Source: an uncultured Mycobacteriaceae bacterium
GTDB taxonomy: Bacteria > Actinomycetota > Actinomycetes > Mycobacteriales > Mycobacteriaceae
DNA: 32,016 nucleotides
Assembly (NCBI GenBank): GCA_903927745.1
Contig: CAIYOH010000255.1
Coordinates: 1 to 32,016 of the forward strand
Direction: 5' to 3'
Shown piece by piece: positions 1-9,472 of the stretch. The position numbers were made by a program, and so were the translations under genes. The notes beneath the pieces are model-generated. The model saw nothing but the letters and a program-made list of their open reading frames with translations. It made no database searches and had not been told where the DNA came from. Positions within the stretch are counted from its first letter, which is position 1. Each line of letters opens with the position of its first letter.

Positions 1-213
1 GCCGACGCCCGGCTGGGACAGCGGGTGGCCACGGCGATCGTGGTGAACGCGGGGCGCCGGCCACCGACACTGGCGGAGCTGCGGTCCCACGCGACACGCA
101 CCGTGCCCGCCACCGCCGCGCCGCGCGAACTGCATGTGGTCGACGCGCTGCCCCGACACGGCATCGGCAAGGTCGACCGGCGGGCGCTGGCTCGGCGGTT
201 CGCCCGACCGTAA
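1..213 (+). CDS. menE: o-Succinylbenzoate-CoA ligase (MenE-like), C-terminal end only
   Basis: This is the last 70 codons of a gene that begins before the window; the frame is open from base 1 to the TAA at 211-213. The tail carries the C-terminal signature of adenylate-forming enzymes, GIGKVDR near the end, whose Lys is the A10 lysine that contacts the acyl-adenylate. MenE activates o-succinylbenzoate with CoA in menaquinone synthesis. The MenE assignment rests on this short piece, its resemblance to the remembered mycobacterial MenE tail, and the menA gene that starts 19 bases downstream on the same strand. Any other acyl-CoA synthetase of the same fold remains possible because the diagnostic core is outside the window. 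Confidence 0.72.
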   Translation, partial: ADARLGQRVATAIVVNAGRRPPTLAELRSHATRTVPATAAPRELHVVDALPRHGIGKVDRRALARRFARP

Positions 214-232
214 CGGCTGGCAGGATGCTGGA

Positions 233-1117
233 GTGGCCAGTTTCTCGCAGTGGCTCTCAGGCGCGCGGCCCCGGACGCTGCCCAACGCGATCGCCCCGGT
301 GATTGCCGGCACCGGCGCTGCGGCGTGGCTGCATGCGGCGGTGTGGTGGAAGGCGCTGCTGGCCCTCGCCGTGGCGGTCGCGCTGGTGGTCGGCGTCAAC
401 TACGCCAACGACTACTCCGACGGAATCCGGGGCACCGACGACGATCGCGCCGGCCCCCTGCGCCTGGTGGGCTCGCGGCTGGCCGCCCCGCGGTCGGTGC
501 TGACCGCGGCGGTAGTCAGCCTGACAGTGGCCGCGCTCGCGGGGCTGGCGCTGGCGCTGTGCAGCGCGCCGTGGCTGATCGCCGTGGGAGCCGCCTGTAT
601 CGCCGGCGCCTGGTTGTACACGGGCGGGCCCAGACCCTACGGCTACGCAGGCTTCGGCGAGGTCGCGGTGTTCGTGTTCTTCGGGCTGATCGCCGTGCTC
701 GGCACCGAGTACACCCAGGCGTTGCGGGTCGACTGGGTGGGGATAGCGCTCGCGGTGTCCACCGGGGCGTTCTCGTCGGCGGTGCTGGTCGCCAACAACC
801 TCCGGGACATCCCCACCGACGCCCAGTCGCGCAAGGTCACCCTGGCAGTTCGTCTCGGCGATACCCGCACCCGCGTCCTCTATCAGGCCCTGCTGGCGGC
901 CCCGGCGGCGGTGACACCGCTGCTGATGCTGGCGACCCCCTGGTGCGCGGCGGGTCTGGTGGCCGCTCCCCTGGCCCTGCGCGCCGCGGGTCCGGTGCGC
1001 TCAGGCCGCGGCGGCCCCGCGTTGATCCCGGTGCTGCGCGACACCGGGCTGACGATGGTCGTGTGGGCGGCAGCGGTAGCCGCCGCCTTGGCTCTGGCCG
1101 GGTCGCCGGTGCGCTGA
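233..1117 (+). CDS. menA: 1,4-Dihydroxy-2-naphthoate polyprenyltransferase
   Basis: MenA joins a polyprenyl chain to 1,4-dihydroxy-2-naphthoate in the membrane, giving demethylmenaquinone. The 294-residue protein is hydrophobic throughout with about eight or nine membrane spans. Both Asp-rich prenyl-diphosphate/Mg motifs are visible: NDYSD at residues 59-63, followed by a DDD at 69-71, and NNLRDIPTD at 188-196. The start is the GTG at 233 (VASFSQW), which matches the usual mycobacterial N terminus; the frame stays open further upstream but would overlap menE. It follows the menE end by 19 bases, consistent with co-transcription, and converges on the DUF4229 gene with only 11 bases between stop codons. 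In H37Rv fabH lies next to menA; here it does not. Confidence 0.95.
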   Translation: MASFSQWLSGARPRTLPNAIAPVIAGTGAAAWLHAAVWWKALLALAVAVALVVGVNYANDYSDGIRGTDDDRAGPLRLVGSRLAAPRSVLTAAVVSLTVAALAGLALALCSAPWLIAVGAACIAGAWLYTGGPRPYGYAGFGEVAVFVFFGLIAVLGTEYTQALRVDWVGIALAVSTGAFSSAVLVANNLRDIPTDAQSRKVTLAVRLGDTRTRVLYQALLAAPAAVTPLLMLATPWCAAGLVAAPLALRAAGPVRSGRGGPALIPVLRDTGLTMVVWAAAVAAALALAGSPVR

Positions 1118-1128
1118 CCGTTCACTGG

Positions 1129-1479
1129 TCACGTGTGCGGCCCGGGTTCTCCGCCCCGCAGTCGGGCCCTCAGCTGATCGCGCTCCCGACGTCGGCGTTC
1201 GCCGGCCGCGGCCACTGCGGCGGTGGCGCGCCTGCGCAGCGGGGCGAACACCACGATACCGACGGGCATCGCGATGACCAGCGCGAACAACGCGGCGACG
1301 ACGATCGGGAACTGCGCGACGCCCAGCAGGCGCGCGATCCCGTAGATGACGCCGGTCAGCACGACCGCCAGCAGCAAGCGCGCCGCCGCATACAGCACGA
1401 CATCGCCCACACCGCGATACCCGGCGTGCCCTCCGGCGTTATCGCCCGTGCTCTCCGATTGCCCGTCACCGTCACCCAC
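1129..1479 (-). CDS. DUF4229 family membrane protein (Rv0531-like)
   Basis: This is a 116-residue protein of unknown function. After a polar, Gly/Asp-rich N terminus (about residues 1-25) there are two membrane spans (about 27-50 and 56-80), then a strongly basic, Arg-rich cytoplasmic tail ending in GEPGPHT. The arrangement fits DUF4229 and the position fits Rv0531. The GTG start at 1479 is supported by a TAGTCT -10 box at 1491-1486 on the minus strand with only 6 bases before the GTG, so the message is probably leaderless. It diverges from the 50-residue gene at 1526 and converges with menA. No catalytic motif is visible. Confidence 0.8.
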   Translation of the reverse strand: MGDGDGQSESTGDNAGGHAGYRGVGDVVLYAAARLLLAVVLTGVIYGIARLLGVAQFPIVVAALFALVIAMPVGIVVFAPLRRRATAAVAAAGERRRRERDQLRARLRGGEPGPHT

Positions 1480-1485
1480 CAGACA

Positions 1486-1506
1486 AGACTACGACGCGCG
1501 TATATT
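1486..1506. promoter_or_regulatory. Divergent -10 boxes for the DUF4229 gene and the 50-aa gene
   Basis: On the minus strand TAGTCT (1491-1486) fits the mycobacterial TANNNT -10 element and sits 6 bases before the GTG at 1479, which would make a leaderless transcript. On the plus strand TATATT (1501-1506) also fits and would start RNA near 1513, just before the AGGAGGT ribosome-binding site at 1514-1520. No good -35 hexamer is seen for either. Read by eye only. Confidence 0.5.
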
Positions 1507-1525
1507 CGCCTCTAGGAGGTGTTGA

Positions 1526-1678
1526 GTGCTCTACCTGCTGCTCATCATGATCGTGGGATCGCTGGTCTACGTCGGCTGGCGCGCCATGCGATCACAGACC
1601 ACCCGGACGGCGAGTCGTGTCATCGGGCCCGACGACGATCCGGAGTTCTTGCGGCGCTTGGGGCGCGGCGACAAGTAG
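1526..1678 (+). CDS. 50-residue single-span membrane microprotein (Rv0530A-like)
   Basis: A short gene missed by simple length cut-offs. The GTG at 1526 is preceded by a strong ribosome-binding site, AGGAGGT at 1514-1520, five bases upstream, and the frame ends at TAG 1676-1678. The peptide starts with a hydrophobic helix (LYLLLIMIVGSLVYVGW, residues 2-18) followed by a basic linker and an acidic/basic tail, PDDDPEFLRRLGRGDK. It matches the remembered M. tuberculosis small protein Rv0530A next to ccsA. Its stop lies only 8 bases from the ccsB stop on the other strand. Function unknown; a small accessory of cytochrome c maturation is possible but is inferred from position alone. Confidence 0.75.
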   Translation: MLYLLLIMIVGSLVYVGWRAMRSQTTRTASRVIGPDDDPEFLRRLGRGDK

Positions 1679-1686
1679 CCCGATCG

Positions 1687-2670
1687 TCAGGTGACGCCCG
1701 CGTAGGAGTGCAGGCCCACGGTGACGAGATTGACGAAGAACAAGTTGAACACCATCGCCACAAAGCCGGCGACGTTGATCCATGCCGCCCTGCGGTCCCG
1801 CCATCCCGCCGTCGACCGGGCATGCAAATACGCGGCATAGGTCACCCATGCGACGAAGGAGACGGTCTCCTTCGGGTCCCATCCCCAGTACCTGCCCCAG
1901 GCCTCCTCGGCCCAGATGGCCCCGAAAATCACGCCGAAACCGAACACCGGAAAGGCGAAGATCGTTGTCCGGTAGGCGATCCGGTCCAAGGTCTGCGCGT
2001 CGGGAAGCCGCTGCAGCACCCGTGCCAGCGCGCCCTGCTGCTCACCGTGTTGCTCGCCGAGCCGCGAGGTGCGCAGCAGGAACAGGATGCTGGCGATGCC
2101 GGCGACCATGAACACACCGGATCCCAGGCTGACCACCGACACGTGGATGGGCAGCCAGTAGGACTGCAGCGCGGGCATCACCGGCGCGGCGTTCGTGTAC
2201 AGCCAGCGCCCGGAGACCGTGAGCAGGATCAGCACCGGCACCAGCAGGAAAACCCACAGCGGGCGGTAGTGCGGGCGACGCAACACGATCGCCCCGGCGA
2301 GAAGTCCACACAGGCACGTCAGGTTGATGAACTCGTACATGTTGCCCCACGGCGCCCGCAGTGTGGCGCACCCGCGGAGCACGACGCATGCCACCAGCAG
2401 CCCGATGCCGAGGTACACGACGGCCAACCCGCCCCGCCCGACCCGTTCGGCCAGCGAGCGGTCCGGGGCGTCCTCGACGATGCCGGGGGTGGCGCTGTCG
2501 GCCGCGACCCCGCCGGCCAACACCAACTCGCGCCGCTCGGCGCGGCGGCCGCCGGCGTAGGCGAGTTCGAACGCCAGCAGCACCATCGCGATCACCAGGG
2601 CCACGACGGCCGCGGTGAACGCCCAGTCGGAGTAGCGGGCCAGGCCCACGTCGACGTGCAGGGTGTTCAT
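1687..2670 (-). CDS. ccsB: Cytochrome c biogenesis protein CcsB/CcsA (heme handling)
   Basis: With ResB this forms the System II cytochrome c synthetase, which carries heme across the membrane and attaches it to apocytochromes on the outer face. The 327-residue protein has about eight spans. The heme-handling signature is clear: WGNMYEF in the middle, WGWDPKE at 262-268 and the conserved His of GLHSYAG (His321) near the C terminus; another likely heme ligand is the His in YWLPIHVS. The ATG at 2670 overlaps the resB stop as ATGA, implying translational coupling. It is the last gene of the hemL operon. The ORF can be extended upstream only by reading through resB in another frame, which was rejected. 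Confidence 0.95.
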   Translation of the reverse strand: MNTLHVDVGLARYSDWAFTAAVVALVIAMVLLAFELAYAGGRRAERRELVLAGGVAADSATPGIVEDAPDRSLAERVGRGGLAVVYLGIGLLVACVVLRGCATLRAPWGNMYEFINLTCLCGLLAGAIVLRRPHYRPLWVFLLVPVLILLTVSGRWLYTNAAPVMPALQSYWLPIHVSVVSLGSGVFMVAGIASILFLLRTSRLGEQHGEQQGALARVLQRLPDAQTLDRIAYRTTIFAFPVFGFGVIFGAIWAEEAWGRYWGWDPKETVSFVAWVTYAAYLHARSTAGWRDRRAAWINVAGFVAMVFNLFFVNLVTVGLHSYAGVT

Positions 2671-4340
2671 GTGACGCCCACCTCGGAGTTCCTCGTCGAT
2701 ACTGGCCCGGCTAGCTCGGCTCCGCCGCCGAGACCGGCCGGCAACCGCTCGGTCAAGCGCTCGAACTCGTCGCCCCAACCGGAGTTGTCGGTGCGCGCCA
2801 AGCCGCCCATGTCGACGTCCACGGTACCGTCCGCCCGCGGCGTCAGCCTGACCCAGACCCGGTGGCGGCGCACCAGCAACGACACCAGCAGGCCGGTCAT
2901 CATCGCGGTGGCGAACAGCAGCACCCAGGCCTGGCCCGGGTCGTGGGATACCTGCAGGTTGACGAATGGCGCGGCGCCGTCGAAGCGGATGACGGTACCC
3001 GCGGCCGGGCCCCGGTCGATCCGGACGGCCTGGCCGGCGCGCAGGTTTACCCGCTTCTCCTTGGTCAGCCGGCCCTGCTGGATGAGCCGGGGATCCAGGG
3101 TGAACAGCGACTGTGGGCGGCCGGTGTCCAGGCCGGTGTCGCCCCGGTAGATGTCGACGGCCACCGCGGGGGCGTTGAGCGCTGGAAAGCTCGAGGACAG
3201 CAGGGCGCCGTCGAGTTGCTCGGTCGGCGCCAGCAGGCCCTGGATCGCGATCTGGTGCTCGCGGCGTTCGATCGCGGTGGGATAGCTCCCGGCGGGCGGG
3301 TCGATGCGCACGACACCCGACGACAGCAGGGTCTGCGGGTTCTCGGGCCGCCACTGGACTGTCGAGGTCCGGGTCTGCCCGTCGGGGAAGGTCACGGTGA
3401 AGGAGGGCGCGTAGCCGTGGCCCTGCAGGTACACCCGGTCGCCTCCGATCCGCAGCGGGTGGTTGACCTCCAGCCGGTAGTGCCGCCAGGTGTCGGCGGT
3501 CAGGTCGCGGCCTGACTGGTAGTCGATGTCGGAGGCGAACGAGGTGGCCTGCCCGGAGGCCATGTAGTGCGACGCAAAGTTGTTGACACGGATACAGATC
3601 GGGTGCAGCGAGGTGCCATCGACGGTGTTGCCGGCGCGGAACGAGTCGAACGCGGCCGGGGATGCCGAGCAGAAGCCGGGCCCGCCGTCGGCGATGACGA
3701 TCACGTTGCCCTCGTAGCCGAACAGTTTGCCCGCCGCCACCGCGACCAGCAGGCCGAGTAACGAGAAGTGGAAGACGATGTTGCCGAATTCCCGCAGGTA
3801 GCCCTTCTCCGCGGAGATCTCCACGGCGCCGGACTCGGTGCCGGGGGCGTTATCGTCGCCGCCGCGGCGGACGGCGGTCCGCCAGCCGCGCAGCCGGCCG
3901 GCGATCGTGTCCGCGAGGGCGCCCACATCAGCGGGGCCACAGCCGGGGCCCGCGACGATCCGGGCGCAGGCGTGCTTGGGCAGCCTGGTCAGGTTGCGCG
4001 GTGCAGCGACGGGGGTGGCGCGCAGGCTGCGGGCGTGCTCGAGCATCCGCGGGGTGAGGCAGCCGACGAGGGATACGAACAGCAGCACGTAGATCGCGGT
4101 GAACCAGAAGCTGGAGAACACGTCGAAGGCCTGCACCCGGTTGAGCCAGGGCCCGATCACCGGGTGGGCCGCGAGGTAGTCGTCGACCTTCCCGGCGTTG
4201 AGGTTGCGCTGCGGCAGCAGCGCTCCGGGTATCGCGCCCAGCGCGAGGAGGAACAGCAACACGAGCGCGGTACCCATCGAGGTCAACGTGCGCCAGGTGT
4301 TGCGCGCTTTGCCGGCGAGCGCAGCTACCGGGGCGCTCAC
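2667..4340 (-). CDS. resB: Cytochrome c biogenesis protein ResB
   Basis: ResB is the partner of CcsB in System II cytochrome c assembly. The protein is 557 residues, with three spans in the N-terminal half (about 22-42, 76-96 and 190-212), a large extracytoplasmic domain (about 215-470) and a last span near 475-497, followed by a cytoplasmic tail. The GTG start at 4340 ([14 protein letters not shown]) overlaps the ccdA stop by four bases (GTGA). Typical family features include the N-terminal [20 protein letters not shown] segment and the [17 protein letters not shown] segment. The tail residues after about 500 are variable in the family. It is the fifth gene of the operon and matches Rv0528. 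Confidence 0.93.
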   Translation of the reverse strand: MSAPVAALAGKARNTWRTLTSMGTALVLLFLLALGAIPGALLPQRNLNAGKVDDYLAAHPVIGPWLNRVQAFDVFSSFWFTAIYVLLFVSLVGCLTPRMLEHARSLRATPVAAPRNLTRLPKHACARIVAGPGCGPADVGALADTIAGRLRGWRTAVRRGGDDNAPGTESGAVEISAEKGYLREFGNIVFHFSLLGLLVAVAAGKLFGYEGNVIVIADGGPGFCSASPAAFDSFRAGNTVDGTSLHPICIRVNNFASHYMASGQATSFASDIDYQSGRDLTADTWRHYRLEVNHPLRIGGDRVYLQGHGYAPSFTVTFPDGQTRTSTVQWRPENPQTLLSSGVVRIDPPAGSYPTAIERREHQIAIQGLLAPTEQLDGALLSSSFPALNAPAVAVDIYRGDTGLDTGRPQSLFTLDPRLIQQGRLTKEKRVNLRAGQAVRIDRGPAAGTVIRFDGAAPFVNLQVSHDPGQAWVLLFATAMMTGLLVSLLVRRHRVWVRLTPRADGTVDVDMGGLARTDNSGWGDEFERLTERLPAGLGGGAELAGPVSTRNSEVGVT

Positions 4341-5116
4341 ATCGGTAACCTCACATCCGACGCGAAGGCGTCGCGCAGCCACGACACGACGTCGTTCCAC
4401 ACCCCGGTGACGAGCAGGGCGCCGACCGCGATAAGCAGTGCGCCGCCGAAGATCTGGATGGCCCTGGTGTGCCGACGCAACCAGCCCAGGCCCGCCACCG
4501 CGCCGGCCGAGCCGAGCGCCAGCGCCACGAACGGGATGCCCAGGCCCAGGCAGTAGGCGATCACGAGCACGATCCCGCGGGCCACGCTGGCACCGTCGGT
4601 GGCCGACGCGACGGTGACGACGCCGGCGAGCGTCGGCCCCAGGCACGGGGTCCAGCCGAGCGCGAAGACCGCGCCCAGCAGCGGCGCCCCCGCGACCGTC
4701 GTCACCTGCCGCGGGCGCAACCGGGCCTGGCGTTGCAGGACGGGGATCAGACCCACGAACACCAGCCCCATGACGATGGTCAGCACCCCGCCGACTCGTT
4801 GCAACAGAAGCTGATTGGTGATCAGCGTCGTCGTCATACCGAGCACAGCGACGGTGCCCAGAACGAACACCGTGGTGAACCCGGCGACGAACAGAGCCGC
4901 GGACCCCGCGACGCGCCATCGCGCGCCGGGCGGGGCCGTGAGCGCGCCAGGTTGCGGCTGCTCCTCGACGCCGACGACCGCGGCCAGGTAGGACAGGTAG
5001 CCGGGAACCAGCGGCACCACGCACGGCGAGGCGAAGGACACCAGACCGGCCAGGAGGCACACGCCCAGCGCCAGCAGCAGCGGGCCGGCGGCGGCGGTCT
5101 GGGTGAATCCGTTCAC
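4337..5116 (-). CDS. ccdA: Thiol-disulfide transporter CcdA
   Basis: CcdA passes reducing electrons from cytoplasmic thioredoxin across the membrane to the extracytoplasmic thioredoxin-like protein that keeps apocytochrome cysteines reduced. The 259-residue protein has six predicted spans and the two essential cysteines in their usual motifs: [15 protein letters not shown] (Cys32) and GWTPCLGPT (Cys158). The GTG start at 5116 overlaps the upstream lipoprotein stop (GTGA), and its own stop overlaps the resB start in the same way. Immediate neighbours (its redox partner upstream, resB downstream) support the role. Confidence 0.95.
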   Translation of the reverse strand: MNGFTQTAAAGPLLLALGVCLLAGLVSFASPCVVPLVPGYLSYLAAVVGVEEQPQPGALTAPPGARWRVAGSAALFVAGFTTVFVLGTVAVLGMTTTLITNQLLLQRVGGVLTIVMGLVFVGLIPVLQRQARLRPRQVTTVAGAPLLGAVFALGWTPCLGPTLAGVVTVASATDGASVARGIVLVIAYCLGLGIPFVALALGSAGAVAGLGWLRRHTRAIQIFGGALLIAVGALLVTGVWNDVVSWLRDAFASDVRLPM

Positions 5117-5724
5117 TGGGACTCCTGCGCCAGCCGCAGCACGACGGGCTGCAGGTCCGCGGCGAGCAGCGGCCGCAGGAACACCGCCGCGACCCGGTGC
5201 TGGCGATCCAGCGCCAGCGTGGACGGGATGACGGTGGTGGGGTACCTGCCACCGAAGGCGATGAGGGTGCGCATCGGCGGGTCGTCGATGGACGGAAAAG
5301 TCAGGTGGCGGTCGGTGACGAAGTCCAGCGCCGCCTGACGATTGTCGTCGCGAACGTCGATACCGAGGACGGACACCCCGGCGGCGCGGGTGGCGTCGTA
5401 CACCGCCTGCAGTTGGCCGGCCTCTGCCCGGCACGGCCCGCACCACTGGCCCCAGATGTTGAGGACGACGACCCGGCCGGCGAACTGCGCATCGCCGAGC
5501 GTCAGCGTGTGCGCGGGGTCCGCGAGGTCGGGCCCGAACAGCGGGCCGGGGCGGCCGCGGGCCGACGGCGGGTCGTAGGTGATGTCCGTTTTCCCGCCGG
5601 GGGAGACGAACTCGAAGGTGCCGCCCTGGGCCACCGCGTCGCGGCCCGTCGAACAGCCCCCCAGCAGGCCCGGGATCAGCGCCGCCGACACGGCTGCGAC
5701 CATCACTCGGCGTCCTGCGTTCAT
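5113..5724 (-). CDS. TlpA/ResA-type thioredoxin lipoprotein (Rv0526-like)
   Basis: A 203-residue exported thiol-disulfide protein. The N terminus has a basic start, a hydrophobic stretch and a lipobox LLGGC with Cys24 as lipid anchor, so the mature protein should sit on the outer face of the membrane. The thioredoxin active site is WCGPC (Cys95 and Cys98) within [12 protein letters not shown], with a cis-Pro candidate in the [10 protein letters not shown] segment. It probably takes electrons from CcdA and reduces the CXXCH cysteines of apocytochrome c before heme attachment. The ATG at 5724 overlaps the stop of the upstream phosphatase gene as ATGA; the ccdA gene follows with a four-base overlap. 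Confidence 0.92.
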   Translation of the reverse strand: MNAGRRVMVAAVSAALIPGLLGGCSTGRDAVAQGGTFEFVSPGGKTDITYDPPSARGRPGPLFGPDLADPAHTLTLGDAQFAGRVVVLNIWGQWCGPCRAEAGQLQAVYDATRAAGVSVLGIDVRDDNRQAALDFVTDRHLTFPSIDDPPMRTLIAFGGRYPTTVIPSTLALDRQHRVAAVFLRPLLAADLQPVVLRLAQESQ

Positions 5725-6329
5725 GGCGCCGCCGGCTCGAGGTACTCGACGTCGACCAGCTGATCGTCCTCGTAGATCAGGGTGGTCACCGACGCCAGCG
5801 AGCATTGCCGCCGCCGGGGGTTGTGCCAGAGGCGCCGCCCGGTCACGTGCAGCCGCAGCGTCCACACCGGAAGTTGGTGGCTGACGCACACCACCTCCTG
5901 GCCTGCGGCCCGCGCGCGCGCCTTGCCCACCGCGCCGGACATCCGGGCCGCGATCTTCGCGTACGGCTCGCCCCACGACGGGGTGAACGGGTCGCGCAGT
6001 CGCCACCAGAAGCGCGGGTCGAGCAAGGCGCCGTCGCCGGGTCCCACGCGGCGTCCCTCGAAGAGGTTGTCCGACTCGATCAGGTCGGGGTCGGTGTCCA
6101 CCACCAGTCCGTGCTTGGCGGCGATCGGCGCGGCGGTTTCCTGGGCGCGCTGCAGCGGGGAGGCGATCACGGCGGCGATATCGCGGCCGGCCAGCGCGTC
6201 GGCCACCGCGGCCGCCTGGTTCCTGCCCGTATCCGACAGGCGAAAGCCGGGCAGCCGCCCGTAGAGGATGCCGTCGGGGTTGTGCACCTCGCCGTGGCGG
6301 ACCACGTGCACCCGGGTCTGCCCGGCCAT
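5721..6329 (-). CDS. Histidine phosphatase (phosphoglycerate mutase family, Rv0525-like)
   Basis: A 202-residue member of the histidine phosphatase superfamily. The catalytic RHGE motif is at 11-14 (His12 is the phospho-acceptor), a family Arg lies in [10 protein letters not shown] near 61, and the second catalytic His is in CVSHQLPVW (His151). Such proteins dephosphorylate small molecules or act as mutases; the substrate here cannot be read from sequence. It lies second in the hemL operon: its ATG at 6329 shares one base with the hemL stop (TGATG). The conserved place between hemL and the cytochrome c genes suggests a role connected with that pathway, but this is inference. True glycolytic phosphoglycerate mutase is unlikely given length and context. 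Confidence 0.88.
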   Translation of the reverse strand: MAGQTRVHVVRHGEVHNPDGILYGRLPGFRLSDTGRNQAAAVADALAGRDIAAVIASPLQRAQETAAPIAAKHGLVVDTDPDLIESDNLFEGRRVGPGDGALLDPRFWWRLRDPFTPSWGEPYAKIAARMSGAVGKARARAAGQEVVCVSHQLPVWTLRLHVTGRRLWHNPRRRQCSLASVTTLIYEDDQLVDVEYLEPAAP

Positions 6330-7681
6330 CAGATACCGTCCTGCGCGGTGGCGGCGGCGGCCCGGCGGGCCGCGGCGGGCAGGGCGTCGGCGATCAGGTC
6401 GAACGCGGCGTCGTCCAGCGCCGTCGAGACGAACCACGACTCGTAGGCGCTGCACGGCGGGTACACGCCCGCCTCGAGCAGGGCGTGGAAGAACGCCGGG
6501 TAGCGCCATGTCTGGCTGGCCTGCGCGGACGCGAAGTCCGTCACCGGCGTCTCGGTGAAGAACACGCTGAACATGTTGCCCGCGCTCGAGATCTGATGCG
6601 GCACAGAGGCGTCGGCGAGCGCATCGGACAGCAGCCGGGCCAGCCGGGCGGCGTTGACATCCAGCGTGGCGTACACCGCGGCGTCAGCGGCGCGCAGCGT
6701 CGCTAGACCGGCGGCCACGGCCACCGGGTTCCCCGACAACGTGCCCGCCTGATACACCGGGCCCAGCGGCGCCAAGCGCTCCATCACCTCGGCCCGGCCG
6801 CCGAACGCCGCAGCCGGCAGGCCGCCGCTCATCACCTTGCCGAACGTGAACAGGTCGGCGTCCACCGGATCGATGCCGTACCAACCACTTCGGCTCACCC
6901 GGAAGCCCGTCATCACCTCGTCGACGATCAGCAGTGCACCGTGCTGCGCGGTGATCGCGCGCAGCGCCGCGTTGTAGCCGGCGGCGGGCGGGACGACACC
7001 CATGTTGCCGGGGCTGGCCTCGGTGATCAGCGCCGCGATCTGCTCCCCGAAGCGATCGAACACCGCACGCACGGCGTCGACGTCGTTGTAGGGCAACACG
7101 ATGGTGTCGGCCGCCGTCGCACCGGTGACACCGGGCGAGGACGGCAGGCCCAGCGTCGCCACGCCTGAGCCCGCGTCGGCGAGCAGCGCGTCGACGTGGC
7201 CGTGGTAGCAGCCGGAGAACTTGACGATCTTGGGCCGCCCGGTGAAGCCGCGGGCCAGCCGGACGGCGCTCATCGTGGCCTCGGTGCCGGAGTTCACGAG
7301 CCGGATCCGCTCGACCGGCGCCACCCGCCCGATGATCTCGGCGGCCAACTCCGATTCCGCCGGCGTGGGCGCGCCGAACGACAGGCCGCAGGCGGCAGCG
7401 GTGGCGACGGCATCCACCACGGCCGGGTGGGCGTGGCCGAGGATCATCGGCCCCCAGGAACAGACCAAGTCGACGTAGCGGTTGCCGTCGGCGTCGGTGA
7501 GCCGGCAGCCGTGGGCCTCGGTGATGAAGCGCGGGATGCCGCCGACCGCCGTGAAGGCGCGCACCGGTGAGTTCACCCCGCCGGGAATCACCGCACACGC
7601 CTGCGCGAAGAGCCGCGCCGACATCTCGGTGGCGGGCGCGGGCGCCTCACGCCTGGCCGTGGCATGGTTGCTGTTCCCCAT
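6329..7681 (-). CDS. hemL: Glutamate-1-semialdehyde 2,1-aminomutase
   Basis: HemL is a PLP enzyme that converts glutamate-1-semialdehyde, the HemA product, to 5-aminolevulinate, the second step of the C5 pathway. The 450-residue protein shows [13 protein letters not shown] at 31-43, the PLP-phosphate loop NSGTEATM at 130-137, DEVMTGFR at 254-261 and the Schiff-base Lys in TFGKVMSGG (Lys282). The ATG at 7681 ([10 protein letters not shown]) was preferred to an in-frame ATG at 7702 because it resembles the remembered mycobacterial N terminus; the longer form is not excluded. It is the first gene of the six-gene operon ending at ccsB and diverges from the F420-type gene at 7750. Confidence 0.96.
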   Translation of the reverse strand: MGNSNHATARREAPAPATEMSARLFAQACAVIPGGVNSPVRAFTAVGGIPRFITEAHGCRLTDADGNRYVDLVCSWGPMILGHAHPAVVDAVATAAACGLSFGAPTPAESELAAEIIGRVAPVERIRLVNSGTEATMSAVRLARGFTGRPKIVKFSGCYHGHVDALLADAGSGVATLGLPSSPGVTGATAADTIVLPYNDVDAVRAVFDRFGEQIAALITEASPGNMGVVPPAAGYNAALRAITAQHGALLIVDEVMTGFRVSRSGWYGIDPVDADLFTFGKVMSGGLPAAAFGGRAEVMERLAPLGPVYQAGTLSGNPVAVAAGLATLRAADAAVYATLDVNAARLARLLSDALADASVPHQISSAGNMFSVFFTETPVTDFASAQASQTWRYPAFFHALLEAGVYPPCSAYESWFVSTALDDAAFDLIADALPAAARRAAAATAQDGI

Positions 7682-7749
7682 GACGGCCAGTGTTCCAGAC
7701 AAACCGCCACGGGTTGCTGCCCGGAGGCGAGCACGGGTTGAATAACTGC

Positions 7750-8145
7750 ATGCAGCTGCCGCAGGGGCTCGCCCGGTTCAACCGACACGTCACCAACCCG
7801 GTCCAGCGGCTCTGGGCCGGGTGGCTGCCCAGCTTCGCCATCCTCGAACACAGGGGACGGCGCTCCGGCCGGGCATACCGGACCCCGGTCACCGTGTTCA
7901 CCACCAGCGTCGACGGCAAACCCGGGTTCGCGATCGTGCTGACCTACGGCCCGGACCGGGACTGGCTGAAGAACCTGACCGCGGCGGGCGGCGCCCGGAT
8001 GCGCCACAGGGGCAGGACCTTCGGCGTCACCGACCCGCGGGTGGTCACCGTGGACGACGCGGCGACGCATGTCACATCGTCAGTCAGGGGCGTTTTCGCC
8101 AGGCTGCCGTTCGAGCAGGCAGTGTTGCTGACCCGGACGCCCTGA
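7750..8145 (+). CDS. F420-type deazaflavin-dependent nitroreductase-family protein (Rv0523c-like)
   Basis: A 131-residue protein of the Ddn/FDOR split-barrel family that usually binds the deazaflavin F420 and reduces quinones or other small molecules. The hallmark segment [17 protein letters not shown] (about residues 31-47) matches the family pattern TxGRxSGxxRxTPV, followed by [17 protein letters not shown]. The length equals that remembered for Rv0523c. No strong ribosome-binding site is seen close to the ATG. Its last 62 bases overlap the end of the permease gene on the opposite strand (8084-8145). The substrate is unknown. Confidence 0.85.
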   Translation: MQLPQGLARFNRHVTNPVQRLWAGWLPSFAILEHRGRRSGRAYRTPVTVFTTSVDGKPGFAIVLTYGPDRDWLKNLTAAGGARMRHRGRTFGVTDPRVVTVDDAATHVTSSVRGVFARLPFEQAVLLTRTP

Positions 8146-9472
8146 CGCCCAGGGCCCGGGCAGCGAAATACAGCCCGAGTAGGACCGCCCACGACGCCAG
8201 GCTGAGCCACAGCTGGCCACGGGCCGAACGGTCGAACGCCATCTGGACCAGCACGGCGGTGATGGCGCCGAGGGTCGCCACCGACAGCACCGGGAACAGC
8301 CACATCGTGACCCGCAACTGCTCCGCGGGTGTCCGGCGGCGAAGAACGATCTGGGACAGCGCGATCAGCCAATAGACGAACAGGATGACGGCACCCGAGG
8401 AGTTGAGCAGGAACAAAAACACCGTGTCGGGTGCGACCCACGCCATGGCGACACAGCCGAAGCCGATGGCCGACGACCACAGGATCGCGGTGTGCGGCAC
8501 GCCCCGGCCGCTCACGTCGGCGAGCCGGACCGGTGCCTGGCCCCGCTGGGCGAGGACGAAGAGCATCCGCGACGCCGTGTAGAGGCCCGAGTTCAGGCAG
8601 GACAGCACCGCGGTCAGCACGACGGCGTTCATGACCTGATCCGCGCCGGGAAGCCCGATCTGCCGCAGCGCGGCGACGTACGGCGAGGCGCCCGGCTCGA
8701 CGGAATCCCACGGCAGGATAACGACGAGCAAAAAGACCGAGCCGACGAAGAAGATTCCGATTCGGGCGACGACCGACCTCGTCGCCCGCTCGACGGCGCG
8801 CTGCGGGTCGCTGCTTTCAGCCGCGGCGACGGTGACGATCTCGGCTCCCACCATGGAGAAGATCACCACCACGACGGCGGCAAAGACGGCCCCGACGCCA
8901 CGGGGGAAGAAACCGCCGTGCGCGGTCAGGTTGGCCAGGCGCGGGTGACGGTCCGACACCAGAACGAACACCGTGCCCACGACGAGGAAGAGCCCGATCG
9001 CCGCGACCTTGATTCCCGCGAACCAGAATTCGAATTCGCCGAACGACCCCACCGAGAACAGATTGGTTGCGGTCATCACCAGCATCAGGCACAGCGACAG
9101 CAGCCACAGCGGCGCGTGGAACCAGTAGCCCAGGACCTTGCCGCCCGCGACGGCCTCGAAGCCGACCACGATGACCCAGAAGTACCAGTAGAGCCAGGCG
9201 ACGGAAAACCCCGCCCACCCGCCCAGGGCCTGCGCCGCGTAGTCGGCGAACGACCCGGTTGACGGGTTGGCGGCGGCCATCTCTCCCAGCATCCGCATCA
9301 CCAGCACGATCAGCAGCCCGCAGAGCAGGTATGTCAGGAAGGCGGCAGGCCCGGTGTCCCGGATCACGACGCCGGACCCGACGAACAGGCCGGCGCCGAT
9401 CACGCCGCCGAGGGCGATCATGCTCAGCTGCCGCTGCGACAGTCCCTGCCTCAGCTGCGACGTGCCGGCCAT
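8084..9472 (-). CDS. Amino acid permease, APC superfamily (Rv0522/GabP-like)
   Basis: A 462-residue transporter with about twelve membrane spans. The N-terminal signature of amino-acid/GABA permeases is present: LSMIALGGVIGAGLFVGSG at about 16-34, then GPAAFLTYLLCG, and the internal motifs EMAAANPSTGSFADYA and FSMVGAEIVTVAAAESSDP. By position it corresponds to Rv0522, annotated gabP in H37Rv, but substrate specificity cannot be assigned from sequence. The ATG at 9472 gives the expected short cytoplasmic N terminus (MAGTSQLRQGLSQRQ). The 3' end runs 62 bases into the convergent F420-type gene. A basic C-terminal tail follows the last span. Confidence 0.9.
   Translation of the reverse strand: MAGTSQLRQGLSQRQLSMIALGGVIGAGLFVGSGVVIRDTGPAAFLTYLLCGLLIVLVMRMLGEMAAANPSTGSFADYAAQALGGWAGFSVAWLYWYFWVIVVGFEAVAGGKVLGYWFHAPLWLLSLCLMLVMTATNLFSVGSFGEFEFWFAGIKVAAIGLFLVVGTVFVLVSDRHPRLANLTAHGGFFPRGVGAVFAAVVVVIFSMVGAEIVTVAAAESSDPQRAVERATRSVVARIGIFFVGSVFLLVVILPWDSVEPGASPYVAALRQIGLPGADQVMNAVVLTAVLSCLNSGLYTASRMLFVLAQRGQAPVRLADVSGRGVPHTAILWSSAIGFGCVAMAWVAPDTVFLFLLNSSGAVILFVYWLIALSQIVLRRRTPAEQLRVTMWLFPVLSVATLGAITAVLVQMAFDRSARGQLWLSLASWAVLLGLYFAARALGVRASGSATLPARTAAWRKRP

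Noticed and set aside
1519-3150. Long open frame on the plus strand opposite ccsB and resB
   Set aside because: Shadow of the minus-strand genes; the peptide has no recognisable motif. Only the short frame at 1526-1678 has a ribosome-binding site.
7682-7702. Upstream ATG for hemL (7 extra residues)
   Set aside because: MGNSNHA resembles the remembered mycobacterial HemL start better; the upstream ATG cannot be fully excluded.
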